Source: an uncultured Desulfuromonadales bacterium (lineage in GTDB: Bacteria; Desulfobacterota; Desulfuromonadia; Desulfuromonadales; Geopsychrobacteraceae). Taken from it: 19,612 nt of DNA. The translations under genes and the position numbers were made by a program. A model generated the notes under the pieces. That model worked only from the letters and a program-made list of their open reading frames with translations, was not told where the DNA came from and did no database searches. This document shows positions 8,031 through 16,418 of the stretch, one piece after another (position 1 is the first letter of the stretch; every line of letters starts with the position of its first letter). Location: contig CALZHQ010000054.1 in assembly GCA_945787295.1 (NCBI GenBank), positions 1 to 19,612 of the forward strand, written 5' to 3'.

Positions 8031-9074
8031 TTATTCTCCAAGGCTCAATAGTTTATCGAGAGCTTTTTTATGGGCACCATGCAGCGCCAATTGCAATAAC
8101 TCGTCAGTCGTGCACCAATCATTCTCATTTTCTGCAACCGTTGGCAGACCATCGACCTTCAACCGATAAAGCAGCAATTCGAGGCGAAAATGACTATAAA
8201 TATGCTTGATGCCGCCAAGCGGAACCGGCTCTCCGGAGACCGCAAAGTCACTCAGCAAGAGGCGCAGCTTCAGGTCTGCTGATTCTCCGGCGTTCAAGCT
8301 GACCGTCGGGAATTCCCAGAGCCCACCGAGCAGTCCGCTGGCTGGCCGGCGTCGCACCAGATAACGGCCCTGCTTTTCCAGCAGCAGAACGGCCTCATGC
8401 CGCGTCGGCACCGGCTTGCTTTGCTGCGGCAGCGGCAACTCGGTTTGCATGCCGAGCTGTCGGGCCTGACAAAGCGCAGACAACGGACACTCAGCGCAGC
8501 GCGGCTGGCGCGGAACACAGACCGTCGCCCCCAGATCCATAATCGCCTGGGTGTAATCGTGGACCCTGTCCTGCGGCGTCAGCAGATCCGCCCACAGCCA
8601 GAGCTGTTTTTCGGCTGCGCTCGAGCGAGGTGGCTGCTGCAAGGCGAACAGACGACAGAGAATCCGCCGCACATTGCCATCGAGAATCGGAGCCCGCAGC
8701 TCAAAAGCCAGCGCCGATATCGCTCCGGCCGTGGATCGTCCCACCCCCGGCAACTGCTGCAGCTCGGCAAGCGTCTGCGGGAATTCCCCGCCAAACTCTT
8801 CCACCAGCATTCGTGCCGCCGCATGCAGGTTGCGGGCCCGGGCATAGTAACCGAGCCCGGCCCAGAGATCGATCACCGCTTCCAACGGCGCCGCGGCTAA
8901 ATGTTCGACGCTCGGAAAGTTCTCCAGAAAGCGTCGATAATAGCCGATCACTGCAGCGACCGTGGTCTGCTGCAACATGATCTCCGACAGCCAGATCCGG
9001 TAGGGATCGCGGGTCTGGCGCCACGGCAAATCGCGCCCCTTTCGCCCGTACCATTCCAGCAGCTTGACCGCCAC
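8031..9074 (-). CDS. mutY: A/G-specific adenine glycosylase
   Basis: Removes adenine mispaired with 8-oxoguanine. From the GTG start used here the product is 347 residues (E. coli 350), with catalytic E31 (SEIMLQQT), helix-hairpin-helix LPGVGRSTAGAI (about 108-119), D132 (ILDGNVRR), and an iron-sulfur cluster C186-x6-C193-x2-C196-x5-C202. All these are shifted by exactly 6 from E. coli MutY. A C-terminal NUDIX-like 8-oxoG-sensing domain with GGLWEFP follows. The start is uncertain: a TTG at 9104 would overlap the hisC stop by 8 nt and add 10 residues; the GTG has AAGGAG directly against it, too close to act as its SD. A long open frame upstream, to 9272, lies over hisC and is not MutY sequence. 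Confidence 0.92.
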   Translation of the reverse strand: MAVKLLEWYGRKGRDLPWRQTRDPYRIWLSEIMLQQTTVAAVIGYYRRFLENFPSVEHLAAAPLEAVIDLWAGLGYYARARNLHAAARMLVEEFGGEFPQTLAELQQLPGVGRSTAGAISALAFELRAPILDGNVRRILCRLFALQQPPRSSAAEKQLWLWADLLTPQDRVHDYTQAIMDLGATVCVPRQPRCAECPLSALCQARQLGMQTELPLPQQSKPVPTRHEAVLLLEKQGRYLVRRRPASGLLGGLWEFPTVSLNAGESADLKLRLLLSDFAVSGEPVPLGGIKHIYSHFRLELLLYRLKVDGLPTVAENENDWCTTDELLQLALHGAHKKALDKLLSLGE

Positions 9075-9096
9075 TCCTTCCGGCGGGAAAGGGAAA

Positions 9097-10146
9097 TCAG
9101 CCAATCTCGCGCAGCGCCTCCAGGGTCGCCTCCATCTCCTCAAAGGTGCCGATGGAGATCCGCAGCCCATGCTTAAGCAGAGGATCAGAGAAATAACGGA
9201 CCAGAATTTTACGGGCGAACAGTGCATCATAAACCCGTTTACCATCCCGGTCGTGAGGGCTGGCAAAAACAAAATTGCCGTGCGATGGGATCACCTGATA
9301 ACCGAGTTTACGCAGCTCATTGCTGAAACAGTCACGAACATTCCGCACCTTCGCCACCGTTGATTCAAGATAGCCCTGATCATTGAGGGCAGCACTGGCA
9401 GCAATCAGGGCCAGTCGATCCAGGTGGTAGTGGTCGCGGATTTTGTCGAGCGCAGTGACAACTTCCGGCCGGGCCACCGCCAGGCCCAAACGCATCCCGG
9501 CCAGTGAGTAGCTCTTGGATAAGGTTCGGGTCACAACCATGTTCTCGTGCTTTTTCACCAGCTGCATGGCACTGTCGTCGGTAAAATCGACGTAAGCTTC
9601 ATCAACCACCAACATCCCGGCACAACGGCCAGCCAGTTCTTCGATGTAAGCATTATCGAACCGGAACCCGAGCGGCGCATTGGGGCTGGTGAGAAAAAAC
9701 AGCTTGCCCTGGTAGCGTTCCGGGAAGTCAGCGATCTTGAAATCGTCACTCAGGCCGAAGGTGCGAATCTTGGCTCCCTGAATCTCTGCCAGAGTTGAAT
9801 AATAAGAATAAGAGGGATGGATGTAGGCAATCTCTTCCCCTTCACCGGCAAAGGCACGGATCAGGTTGTTAAGCAGCTCATCCGAACCGTTGGCCATGAT
9901 CACCCACTCGGGAGCGACGCCATACAGATCGGCAGCGACCTGCCGCGCGTCCTTACTCCCCGCGTCCGGGTATTTGCGCAGATTCTCACCGCCGTTGGCC
10001 ATTTCCGCGGCAATCGCCTCGGCCACCTTGGGTGACGGCGGATAGGGGTTCTCGTTGGTGTTCAGCTTGATCCAACCCTCTTCCTGCGGCTGAAAACCGG
10101 GCACGTAGCCTGCCATCTCAGCAATATTTTTACGCAGTGGCAACAT
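9097..10146 (-). CDS. hisC: histidinol-phosphate aminotransferase
   Basis: A 349-residue class I/II PLP enzyme, transaminating imidazole-acetol phosphate in histidine synthesis. Features: [12 protein letters not shown] (about 28-39), MANGSDELL (84-92), VDEAYVDF (181-188) binding the cofactor, and the PLP Lys K211 in [14 protein letters not shown] with the substrate/phosphate Arg219. It is outside a his operon, sitting behind the menaquinone genes, so it may also or instead act on aromatic amino acids, as some HisC paralogues do. The ATG lies one base after the mqnC stop, with SD GAGGAA inside the end of mqnC. Confidence 0.9.
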   Translation of the reverse strand: MLPLRKNIAEMAGYVPGFQPQEEGWIKLNTNENPYPPSPKVAEAIAAEMANGGENLRKYPDAGSKDARQVAADLYGVAPEWVIMANGSDELLNNLIRAFAGEGEEIAYIHPSYSYYSTLAEIQGAKIRTFGLSDDFKIADFPERYQGKLFFLTSPNAPLGFRFDNAYIEELAGRCAGMLVVDEAYVDFTDDSAMQLVKKHENMVVTRTLSKSYSLAGMRLGLAVARPEVVTALDKIRDHYHLDRLALIAASAALNDQGYLESTVAKVRNVRDCFSNELRKLGYQVIPSHGNFVFASPHDRDGKRVYDALFARKILVRYFSDPLLKHGLRISIGTFEEMEATLEALREIG

Positions 10147-10147
10147 T

Positions 10148-11212
10148 TCAATATTCCTCTAAAATCTTGTATTCGGTAGTCCGGCGCGCCGGCACGAATC
10201 CGGCTCCGCGGGCCAGTTCGACAATTTCTTGATGAGACATGCGGAAGGAGACCCCGGCGGCGGCCACCACGTTCTCTTCCAACATGGTTCCGCCCAGATC
10301 GTTGGCCCCGAAGTAGAGCGCCACCTGGGCCATCCGCGCCCCTTGGGTCACCCAGCTGGCCTGAATATTATCGACATTGTCGAGCACGATCCGGGACAGG
10401 GCCAGCACCTTCAGATATTCAATACCACTCGCGGTTTCACCACCCAGCTCGGTATTGTCGGGCTGGAAAGTCCAGGGGATAAAGGCGGTAAAGCCACCGG
10501 TCTTCTGCTGGATGTCACGGATCCGGAACAGGTGTTCGACAATATCCTCCGGCTTCTCCTTGCTGCCGAACATCATGGTCGCAGTAGTGCGCATCCCCAA
10601 CCGGTGCGCCTCTTCCATCACCTGGGCCCACTGCCGCCAGCCGATCTTGTTCGGTGAAATTTCCTGCCGCACGTCATCGACCAGCACCTCGGCGCCGCCG
10701 CCCGGCACCGAGTCCAGCCCGGCCGCCTGCATCCGGCGCAGACACTCCGGCATCGTCAGGCCGGAAAGTCTGGCCACATGGATCACTTCCGCCGGCGACA
10801 GCGAATGGATCTGCACCTGCGGAAACCTCTCCTTCAATTGCTGGAACAGCTCTTCGAACCACTCGATCTTCAAGGACGGGTGCAGGCCACCCTGCATCAG
10901 CAGCTGGGTACCGTCATGCTCGACCAGTTCCTCCACCTTGGCGAAGATCGTTTCGTAGTCGAGGGTATAAGCGTCGCTGTCACCGTCATTGCGGTAAAAA
11001 GCGCAGAACTTACATTTGGACTCACAGACGTTGCTGTAGTTAACGTTGCGGTCGATGACAAAGGTCACCCGGCCGTGCGGGTGCTTCTGTCGTCGAATGC
11101 CGTCAGCCAGCTTGCCGACATCGAGCAGATCGGCTTCTGTCAGCAGCAGTAACGCCTGCGCGCGGTCGATGCCTTGGCCGTTGGCCAACTGTTGTTGGAT
11201 CGTTTTGAGCAT
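10148..11212 (-). CDS. mqnC: cyclic dehypoxanthinyl futalosine synthase (MqnC)
   Basis: A radical SAM enzyme of the futalosine menaquinone pathway that cyclises dehypoxanthine futalosine. The 354-residue product has the cluster motif C63-x3-C67-x2-C70 (CESKCKFC) preceded by NVNYSNV, and a C-terminal CofH/MqnC-type region with [13 protein letters not shown] and [22 protein letters not shown] separates it from MqnE (FIPLAFQP). Its ATG is 4 nt after the mqnE stop. Confidence 0.93.
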   Translation of the reverse strand: MLKTIQQQLANGQGIDRAQALLLLTEADLLDVGKLADGIRRQKHPHGRVTFVIDRNVNYSNVCESKCKFCAFYRNDGDSDAYTLDYETIFAKVEELVEHDGTQLLMQGGLHPSLKIEWFEELFQQLKERFPQVQIHSLSPAEVIHVARLSGLTMPECLRRMQAAGLDSVPGGGAEVLVDDVRQEISPNKIGWRQWAQVMEEAHRLGMRTTATMMFGSKEKPEDIVEHLFRIRDIQQKTGGFTAFIPWTFQPDNTELGGETASGIEYLKVLALSRIVLDNVDNIQASWVTQGARMAQVALYFGANDLGGTMLEENVVAAAGVSFRMSHQEIVELARGAGFVPARRTTEYKILEEY

Positions 11213-11216
11213 CGTT

Positions 11217-12299
11217 TCAGTAAACCTTCAGTTCGTTGTACAGAGTGTCCCGTTCCACCGGCTTGCGCCCAGCCTTGCGGATCAGCTCGATAATTCCATC
11301 TTTAGCCAGCGCCTGCGGCGAATCGGCGCCGGCGTCGTGACCGATCTTTTCTTCGACCACGGTGCCGTCCAGATCGTTGACCCCGAAACAGAGCGCAGTC
11401 TGGGCGATCTTCAAGCCGAGCATCACCCAGTAGGCTTTGACATGCTGGAAGTTGTCGAGATAGAGCCGGCTGATCGCCAGGGTCTTCAACGCGTCGACCC
11501 CACCGACCCCCTTGGCACCCGGCACCCGGGTGTTGTCCGGTTGGAACGCCAGCGGGATAAAGGTCTGGAATCCGCCGGTCTTATCCTGCAGTTCACGCAA
11601 CAGGCGCAGGTGCTCAACCCGGTCGGCGTACTCTTCGAGATGCCCGAACAGCATGGTGGCGTTCGATCTGAGTCCCGCCTGATGCACCATTTCGGTCACT
11701 TCCAGCCAACGGGCGCCGCAGATCTTCTCCGGGCAGATCTTGTCCCGCACCTGTTGTCCGAGGATCTCCGCCCCGCCACCGGGCAGGGAGTCGAGCCCCG
11801 CAGCTTTCAGCTCTTCGATCACTTGCGGGATACTCAGTTCGGCCAGCTCGGCAAAGTAATCGATCTCCACGGCGGTAAAAGCCTTGATGTGAAGCTGCGC
11901 TGAAATGGCCTTGATGGCCCGCAGCATATCGAGATAAAACTCAAACGGCAAAACCGGGTGCAGCCCGCCGACAATATGTATCTCGGTCGCCCCGGAGTCC
12001 GCCGCTTGCTGGGCTTTCTCCTGGATGTCCCGCATTGCCAGCGTGTACACCCCGGTGTCCCCTTCTTCCCTGGAAAAGGCACAGAACTTACAGCGGTTGA
12101 CACACAGATTGGTGTAATTGATATGCCGGTTGACGTTGAAGAAGACCCGGTCGCCATTCTTTTTGCGGTTGGCCAACGCCGCCAGTTCACCGATCGCCAG
12201 CAGGTCGTTCGATTCGAACAGGCTCAGCGCCTCGGCATCGGTAATGCGCGCACCCGATTCAACTTTCTCGCGCAGGCTGGTAAATAATTGCTTCATCAT
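11217..12299 (-). CDS. mqnE: aminofutalosine synthase (MqnE)
   Basis: A radical SAM enzyme joining the adenosyl radical to 3-[(1-carboxyvinyl)oxy]benzoate to form aminofutalosine, the committed step of the pathway. The product is 360 residues with C66-x3-C70-x2-C73 (CVNRCKFC) after NINYTN-like RHINYTNL, then GGLHP (substrate region), PGGGAEIL and FIPLAFQPDNTR, all typical of MqnE. Two tandem ATGs (12299 and 12296) are possible starts. It begins 8 nt after the ubiX stop. It is a paralogue of the adjacent mqnC and probably arose from a shared ancestor. Confidence 0.93.
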   Translation of the reverse strand: MMKQLFTSLREKVESGARITDAEALSLFESNDLLAIGELAALANRKKNGDRVFFNVNRHINYTNLCVNRCKFCAFSREEGDTGVYTLAMRDIQEKAQQAADSGATEIHIVGGLHPVLPFEFYLDMLRAIKAISAQLHIKAFTAVEIDYFAELAELSIPQVIEELKAAGLDSLPGGGAEILGQQVRDKICPEKICGARWLEVTEMVHQAGLRSNATMLFGHLEEYADRVEHLRLLRELQDKTGGFQTFIPLAFQPDNTRVPGAKGVGGVDALKTLAISRLYLDNFQHVKAYWVMLGLKIAQTALCFGVNDLDGTVVEEKIGHDAGADSPQALAKDGIIELIRKAGRKPVERDTLYNELKVY

Positions 12300-12307
12300 A
12301 TCCGTCG

Positions 12308-12910
12308 TTATTTTTCAACTCCCCAGCGCGGGAACAATTGATGCTCAACGCCAAGGCTGTCAAGGGTTTTGCCTACGACAAAATCGACCAGATCTTCAAC
12401 CGACTGCGGTTTTTGGTAAAAAGCAGGCATCGCAGGCAGCACCTGGGCTCCGGCCTTGGACAGCCGCAGCAGGTTCTCCAGATGAATCTGGTTGAAAGGG
12501 GTTTCGCGCGGGACCAGCAGCAACTTTTTCTGCTCTTTCAATGCCACATCGGCGACCCGCTCCAGCAGGTTGTCCGACAGCCCTGCGGCTATCCGTCCTG
12601 CGGTGCCCATCGAGCAGGGGCAGATGACCACCGCATCGGGGGCACTGGAGCCGCTGGCGACCGGCGCGAAAAAGTCGTTCAAGCCGTAATGCTGCAGCTC
12701 TGCGCCGGCTGCAAAATGTGACCGCAGCTGAGCCAGGCACTCTGCTGGCTTTTCCGCCAGCTGCAGGCCGGTCTCAAAGGCCAGCACCTGCCGCCCGGCA
12801 TTAGTCAACAGCAGGCTGACCTGTTTGCCGCTGCGCAACAATTCCTCAACCAGGCGCAGGCCGTAAATCGATCCGGAGGCTCCGGTTATGCCGACAACGA
12901 TCGTCTCCAT
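12308..12910 (-). CDS. ubiX: UbiX-family flavin prenyltransferase
   Basis: A 200-residue flavoprotein making prenylated FMN, the cofactor of UbiD-type decarboxylases. The FMN-binding start VGITGASGSIYGLRL (about 6-20), the CPCSMGTAGRIAAGLSDNLLERVADV stretch (read in parts, CPCSMGTAGRIA then SDNLLERVADV) and VPRETPFNQIHLENLLRL are all family hallmarks. Between ubiA and mqnE it most likely serves the decarboxylation of the prenylated naphthoate (the role called MqnM elsewhere); the matching UbiD-like gene is not in this window. Its ATG is 4 nt after the ubiA stop and lacks a good SD, suggesting coupling. Confidence 0.92.
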   Translation of the reverse strand: METIVVGITGASGSIYGLRLVEELLRSGKQVSLLLTNAGRQVLAFETGLQLAEKPAECLAQLRSHFAAGAELQHYGLNDFFAPVASGSSAPDAVVICPCSMGTAGRIAAGLSDNLLERVADVALKEQKKLLLVPRETPFNQIHLENLLRLSKAGAQVLPAMPAFYQKPQSVEDLVDFVVGKTLDSLGVEHQLFPRWGVEK

Positions 12911-12914
12911 CTGT

Positions 12915-13790
12915 TCAGGTTACCGCATCAACCAGGGTAAAGACAAAGATGGTCACGCTGATATAGCCATTCATGTTGAAAAACGCCGCATCCAGCTTCG
13001 ACAGATCGCCAGGTTTGATCAGACTGTGTTCATAAAGCAGCATCCCGGCAACCACCGCGACACCGAGCAGGTAGATCACTCCAAGCCCGCTGCCCGGGTA
13101 GACCAGCAGCAGGAAAAACACCATCAGGAAGTGAAACAGTTCGGCGAGCCAGAAGGATTTTTTCACCCCCAGTTTTGACGGGATCGAATGCAGGCCACGC
13201 TCGACGTCGTAATCATAGTCCTGCAGAGCATAGAAGATGTCAAAGCCGGCCACCCAGAACAGCACCGCCAGCCCAAGGGCGAAAACCGACCAGCCGAGAT
13301 CGCCGCGCAGGGCGATCCAGGCGCCGATCGGCGCGGCGGCCAGACAGATGCCGAGCACCAGGTGGGCATAATGGGTAAAGCGCTTGCAATAGGCGTACAG
13401 AACGAAGCAACCGATGGCAATCGGTGTCAGATAGAAACAGAGCGGGTTAAGCATCCAGGCGGCAATCAGCAACACCGTCAGTGACACGGCGATAAAGCAG
13501 ACCGCCTCGAAGATCGACACCTGCCCGGCCGGGATATGCCGCTCGGCCGTGCGCGGGTTTTCCGCGTCGATCTTGGCATCGATCAGGCGATTGAGCCCCA
13601 TGGCACCACTGCGCGCGCCGACCATGGCGACACAGATCCAGACCACCTGGCCGAAGCTGGGCAGAGCCCCGCTGGCCAGAGAGGCCAGCACCACCCCCAT
13701 CAGCGCGAAGGGGAAAGCAAAGATGGTGTGGGAGAACTTGATCATCTCCAACAGCGTGGTGATTTTATTCAGGATTGCTGCCTTGTCCAT
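12915..13790 (-). CDS. ubiA: UbiA-family prenyltransferase (probable MqnP)
   Basis: A 291-residue integral membrane prenyltransferase with about eight to nine spans. The first Asp-rich motif NRLIDAKIDAENPRTAERH (from N67, D71, D75) and the second ALQDYDYDVERG bind the prenyl diphosphate through Mg2+. Sequence alone resembles 4-hydroxybenzoate prenyltransferase, but the neighbours mqnE and mqnC make 1,4-dihydroxy-6-naphthoate the likelier acceptor (MqnP role); this is inference from context. It is the first gene of the operon; a candidate promoter lies at 13831-13859. Translation may use GAGAG just before the ATG. Confidence 0.9.
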   Translation of the reverse strand: MDKAAILNKITTLLEMIKFSHTIFAFPFALMGVVLASLASGALPSFGQVVWICVAMVGARSGAMGLNRLIDAKIDAENPRTAERHIPAGQVSIFEAVCFIAVSLTVLLIAAWMLNPLCFYLTPIAIGCFVLYAYCKRFTHYAHLVLGICLAAAPIGAWIALRGDLGWSVFALGLAVLFWVAGFDIFYALQDYDYDVERGLHSIPSKLGVKKSFWLAELFHFLMVFFLLLVYPGSGLGVIYLLGVAVVAGMLLYEHSLIKPGDLSKLDAAFFNMNGYISVTIFVFTLVDAVT

Positions 13791-13830
13791 CTCTCAAAAT
13801 GTCCTTTGCAGGGGTTATTTCGAAACGGCT

Positions 13831-13859
13831 ACTTTACACCCGGCAGGATCAAGGAACAA
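13831..13859 (-). promoter_or_regulatory. candidate promoter of the ubiA-rnd operon
   Basis: Minus strand TTGTTC (13859-13854), 17-nt spacer, TAAAGT (13836-13831), 40 nt before the ubiA ATG. Matches are 3/6 and 4/6, so it is tentative, but it is the best pair in the 117-bp divergent gap. Confidence 0.35.
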
Positions 13860-13874
13860 GGGCTTTTCCGTCGT

Positions 13875-13902
13875 TTGCTTCCGCCGGCCGCTCTGCTATC
13901 AT
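13875..13902 (+). promoter_or_regulatory. extended -10 promoter of the YqaA-family gene
   Basis: TTGCTT (13875-13880), 16-nt spacer, extended -10 TGC-TATCAT (13894-13902). The ATG begins at 13908, close to the expected transcription start, so the mRNA would be leaderless. Confidence 0.45.
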
Positions 13903-13907
13903 GCCGC

Positions 13908-14363
13908 ATGCCCGAACTGCTGACCGAATACGGATTCCTGTCGCTTTTCCTGCTCAGTTTCTGCGCCTCGACCCTGCTGCCGCTCGGCTCGGAATGGTTA
14001 CTGGTGGCGCTCCTGCTCAACGGGTCAAATCCGACCGGTTCCGTGTTGATCGCCACCCTCGGCAATTCGCTGGGGGCAGTGACCAGTTACCTGATCGGGC
14101 GTTGCGGGAGCGATTGGTTGCTGACCAGACTGTTGCGGATCGACCAGGCCCAGCAACAGAGGGCCCAGCGCTGGTTCAACCGTTATGGCAGCTGGGCACT
14201 GCTGTTGTCCTGGCTGCCGGTGGTCGGCGACCCGCTCTGCCTGGTCAGCGGCAGCCTGAGAACACCCCTGGGCCGCTTTGCCCTGCTGGTGACAACCGGC
14301 AAAGGTTTGCGCTACGCCAGCGTGGCCCTGCTCACGTTGCAGGGCGCCAAAGCTTTCATTTAA
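13908..14363 (+). CDS. YqaA-family membrane protein (DedA superfamily)
   Basis: A 151-residue inner-membrane protein (E. coli YqaA 142) of the SNARE-associated/DedA superfamily. It has hydrophobic spans at about 5-22, 28-38, 44-64, 95-115 and 122-145, with the family stretch SWLPVVGDPLCLVSG at 101-115. Related DedA proteins support membrane lipid and proton-gradient homeostasis, but a specific function for YqaA is unknown. The open frame extends to 13536, but that part is antisense to ubiA; homology begins at this ATG. There is no Shine-Dalgarno. It is followed 12 nt later by an MFS gene, probably in one transcript. Confidence 0.85.
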   Translation: MPELLTEYGFLSLFLLSFCASTLLPLGSEWLLVALLLNGSNPTGSVLIATLGNSLGAVTSYLIGRCGSDWLLTRLLRIDQAQQQRAQRWFNRYGSWALLLSWLPVVGDPLCLVSGSLRTPLGRFALLVTTGKGLRYASVALLTLQGAKAFI

Positions 14364-14375
14364 ATCGGAGTATTG

Positions 14376-15530
14376 ATGCTTTACACCCCGGCCTTTGCCG
14401 CCCTGTTTGTCGCCAACCTGGCTCTGGTGGCCAGCTTTGCGGCGTTCTTCCTGTTTCCGCTGTTCATTACCGCCAACGGCGGCAGTCAGCAGGATATCGG
14501 CATCATCATGGGGATTTTTGCCCTCGCCTCGGCGCTCTGCCGGCCATGGGTCTCGGATATGATCGACCGACTTGGCCGCAAGCACAGTTACAGCCTCGGC
14601 TGTACGATCATGACCCTGTTGCCGCTGCTGCACCTGTTGCTGGATGGTCCCTTAAGCGAGTACTACCTGCCACTGTTGTTGATGCGCATCGTCCACGGCA
14701 TCGGTTTGGCGATCTGCTTTACCGCCGTCTTCACTTTCATCGTCGATCTGATTCCGGAGGGGCGCCTGAACGAAGGGATCGGCATGTTCGGCACCTCCGG
14801 CCTAATCGGCCTGGCGGTCGGCCCGGCGATTGCCGAACCGGTTCTGGAAAGCTACGGTTTTGATGCCTTCTTTCTCACCGCCACCGGCATGGCCGCTATC
14901 GGCCTCATCCTGCACCTGCCAGTCAAAGACCGGCATCAGCAGCAACCTGCCACCGTGCTTGCCTCACCCTCTTTTTTCTCCTTATTGAAGCAACGCAAAC
15001 AGCTGATCAGCGGTGGCCTGGCAATGTTGTTCGGCTTCGGTCTGGCGGCCACCGGGAACTTTATCGCCCCACTGGCCGAACTACGGCAACTCAATCACAT
15101 CTCACTCTATTATCTCGCCTACTCCTGTGCCGCGGTCGGTATCCGTTTTTTTGCCGGACGTTTCGCCGACCGGGTTGGCGAAAACCAGATAATCCCCTGG
15201 GGACTGATTCTGGCAGCCAGCGGTTTGCTGCTGGTACCACTGGTGACAGGTAACCTGATACTGGTGATGGTCGGTTTTATTTTTGGCCTCGGCCACGGCT
15301 TGCTGTTCCCGGCTCTGAACGCCATGGCGGTACGGAATGAACCCTACCGGGTGCGGGGGAAAGTCACCGGAATTTTTACCGGTGGTATCGATGCCGGAGC
15401 CTTCTGCGGAGCGTTGCTTCTGGGAATGGTGGGCGAACTGGCCGGCTATTCGCCGTTATTCATTTGTGCCGGGCTGGTGGTTCTGAGCGGCCTGCTGCTG
15501 ATCCGAGCACGGCCAACTCAAGCAGCTTGA
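14376..15530 (+). CDS. MFS transporter
   Basis: A 384-residue inner-membrane protein with about 12 spans. MFS motif A occurs in both halves: DMIDRLGRKHS (about 62-72) and GRFADRVGENQ in the second half. Compact, with no large extra domains. Substrate unknown; drug efflux is only one option. A TTG at 14373 is also open, but the ATG has SD CGGAG 5 nt upstream and is preferred. It follows the YqaA gene by 12 nt and ends in a 13-bp antisense overlap with the TVP38 gene. Confidence 0.88.
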   Translation: MLYTPAFAALFVANLALVASFAAFFLFPLFITANGGSQQDIGIIMGIFALASALCRPWVSDMIDRLGRKHSYSLGCTIMTLLPLLHLLLDGPLSEYYLPLLLMRIVHGIGLAICFTAVFTFIVDLIPEGRLNEGIGMFGTSGLIGLAVGPAIAEPVLESYGFDAFFLTATGMAAIGLILHLPVKDRHQQQPATVLASPSFFSLLKQRKQLISGGLAMLFGFGLAATGNFIAPLAELRQLNHISLYYLAYSCAAVGIRFFAGRFADRVGENQIIPWGLILAASGLLLVPLVTGNLILVMVGFIFGLGHGLLFPALNAMAVRNEPYRVRGKVTGIFTGGIDAGAFCGALLLGMVGELAGYSPLFICAGLVVLSGLLLIRARPTQAA

Positions 15531-16183
15531 GCAGCTTCGTGTCCCCGCAACCACTTTGCGACCAGCAAACCGAGGAGCAGGAAGAAGATCGAGATAATCA
15601 GCAACAACAGGCGATCCTGAACACCCGATGCCCCGATTCCACCCAACAGGACAAATGAAATCAGCGCTGGCAGAATCCCGATGAAGGTGCCGATGGCAAA
15701 ATCACGCTGCCGCATCGCGGTTAGACCGCAGCCGTAATTGACGGCATCGAACGGCAGCAGAACCAGTCGCATGATCAGCACGGTCAGCAGACCGTTGTTG
15801 CTGAGCCGCTCCTCCCAGCGCTGCAGCTGTCCCGATTCATGTTTTTCCACCCAACCCCGGCCGAACCAGCGGGCCAGCAGAAAAGCAAAATTGGCACTGG
15901 CATTTTCGCCAATAATGGTAAACAGAATACCGAGCCAGGGGCCGAACAGTAACCCTGAGGCAATCGTCAGCAGTGTGGCGGGAAAAAAGATCAGCGGCCG
16001 TAATGCATAGAGGATGATGTAGCAGAGTGCCGCTCGATAAAACCCGAACTGCAGCAACATATTTTCCAACAACTGTGGCGTTTCACTCAGCCGGATGCCT
16101 GACTGCCACCAAGCGCAGAGCGCATAGAGAAAACCGAGAATCCAGAGGGCTCCAAGCAGACGTTTCCAGAAATGACTCGACAT
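15518..16183 (-). CDS. TVP38/TMEM64-family membrane protein
   Basis: A 221-residue inner-membrane protein with an N-terminal span (about 10-28) and the central SNARE-associated domain from about residue 60: LIFFPATLLTIASGLLFG followed by GENASANFAFLLARWFGR, the usual glycine/alanine helix with Arg. Related proteins are thought to work as lipid scramblases or membrane-homeostasis factors; the role here is unknown. No SD precedes the ATG, and a TATGAT box lies 11 nt upstream. It may also be read from the sigma-54 promoter at 16419-16434 through the 33-residue gene 91 nt upstream. Confidence 0.87.
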   Translation of the reverse strand: MSSHFWKRLLGALWILGFLYALCAWWQSGIRLSETPQLLENMLLQFGFYRAALCYIILYALRPLIFFPATLLTIASGLLFGPWLGILFTIIGENASANFAFLLARWFGRGWVEKHESGQLQRWEERLSNNGLLTVLIMRLVLLPFDAVNYGCGLTAMRQRDFAIGTFIGILPALISFVLLGGIGASGVQDRLLLLIISIFFLLLGLLVAKWLRGHEAAQAA

Positions 16184-16194
16184 CTGGATACAGT

Positions 16195-16200
16195 ATCATA
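16195..16200 (-). promoter_or_regulatory. possible -10 box of the TVP38 gene
   Basis: TATGAT on the minus strand 11 nt before the ATG, implying a leader of only about 4 nt. No good -35 at 16-18 nt, so tentative. Confidence 0.3.
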
Positions 16201-16274
16201 ACGGGAGAAAAGACAGAAAAGCTTATCGAGAGATGGTCCCGGTGAAGGCTCCAGCGACTGGGCAAGCCGGTCAA

Positions 16275-16376
16275 TCAGAATTTGTGATTGACCAGCATCA
16301 TGGCAAAAGCCATCGCCAGGATCATCAGGGTCACCGGAATTATATGGACCAACAGGTTGTGTCGAAATTTTTTCAT
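16275..16376 (-). CDS. 33-residue single-span membrane protein (small ORF)
   Basis: ATG at 16376 to TGA at 16275 encodes 33 residues. It begins with a basic MKKFRHN, runs through a hydrophobic core (about residues 8-29, with IIPVTLMILAMAF) and ends in LVNHKF. This is the composition of a single-pass inner-membrane micropeptide. Support for a real gene: SD AAGGGG with a 7-nt spacer, and a sigma-54 promoter whose predicted start is about 31 nt upstream of the ATG. I do not recognise the family and assign no function. It lies 91 nt upstream of the TVP38 gene on the same strand. Confidence 0.65.
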   Translation of the reverse strand: MKKFRHNLLVHIIPVTLMILAMAFAMMLVNHKF

Positions 16377-16418
16377 CAAGCAGCCCCTTGCAGCCAAATC
16401 ACTTGTTTCATTAGAATA

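Noticed and set aside
9075..9272. N-terminal extension of mutY
   Set aside because: It lies over the end of hisC and does not resemble the start of MutY; the enzyme begins near the KLLEWYGRKGRDLPW region.
13536..13907. N-terminal extension of the YqaA frame
   Set aside because: It is antisense to ubiA and has low-complexity composition; homology begins at ATG 13908.
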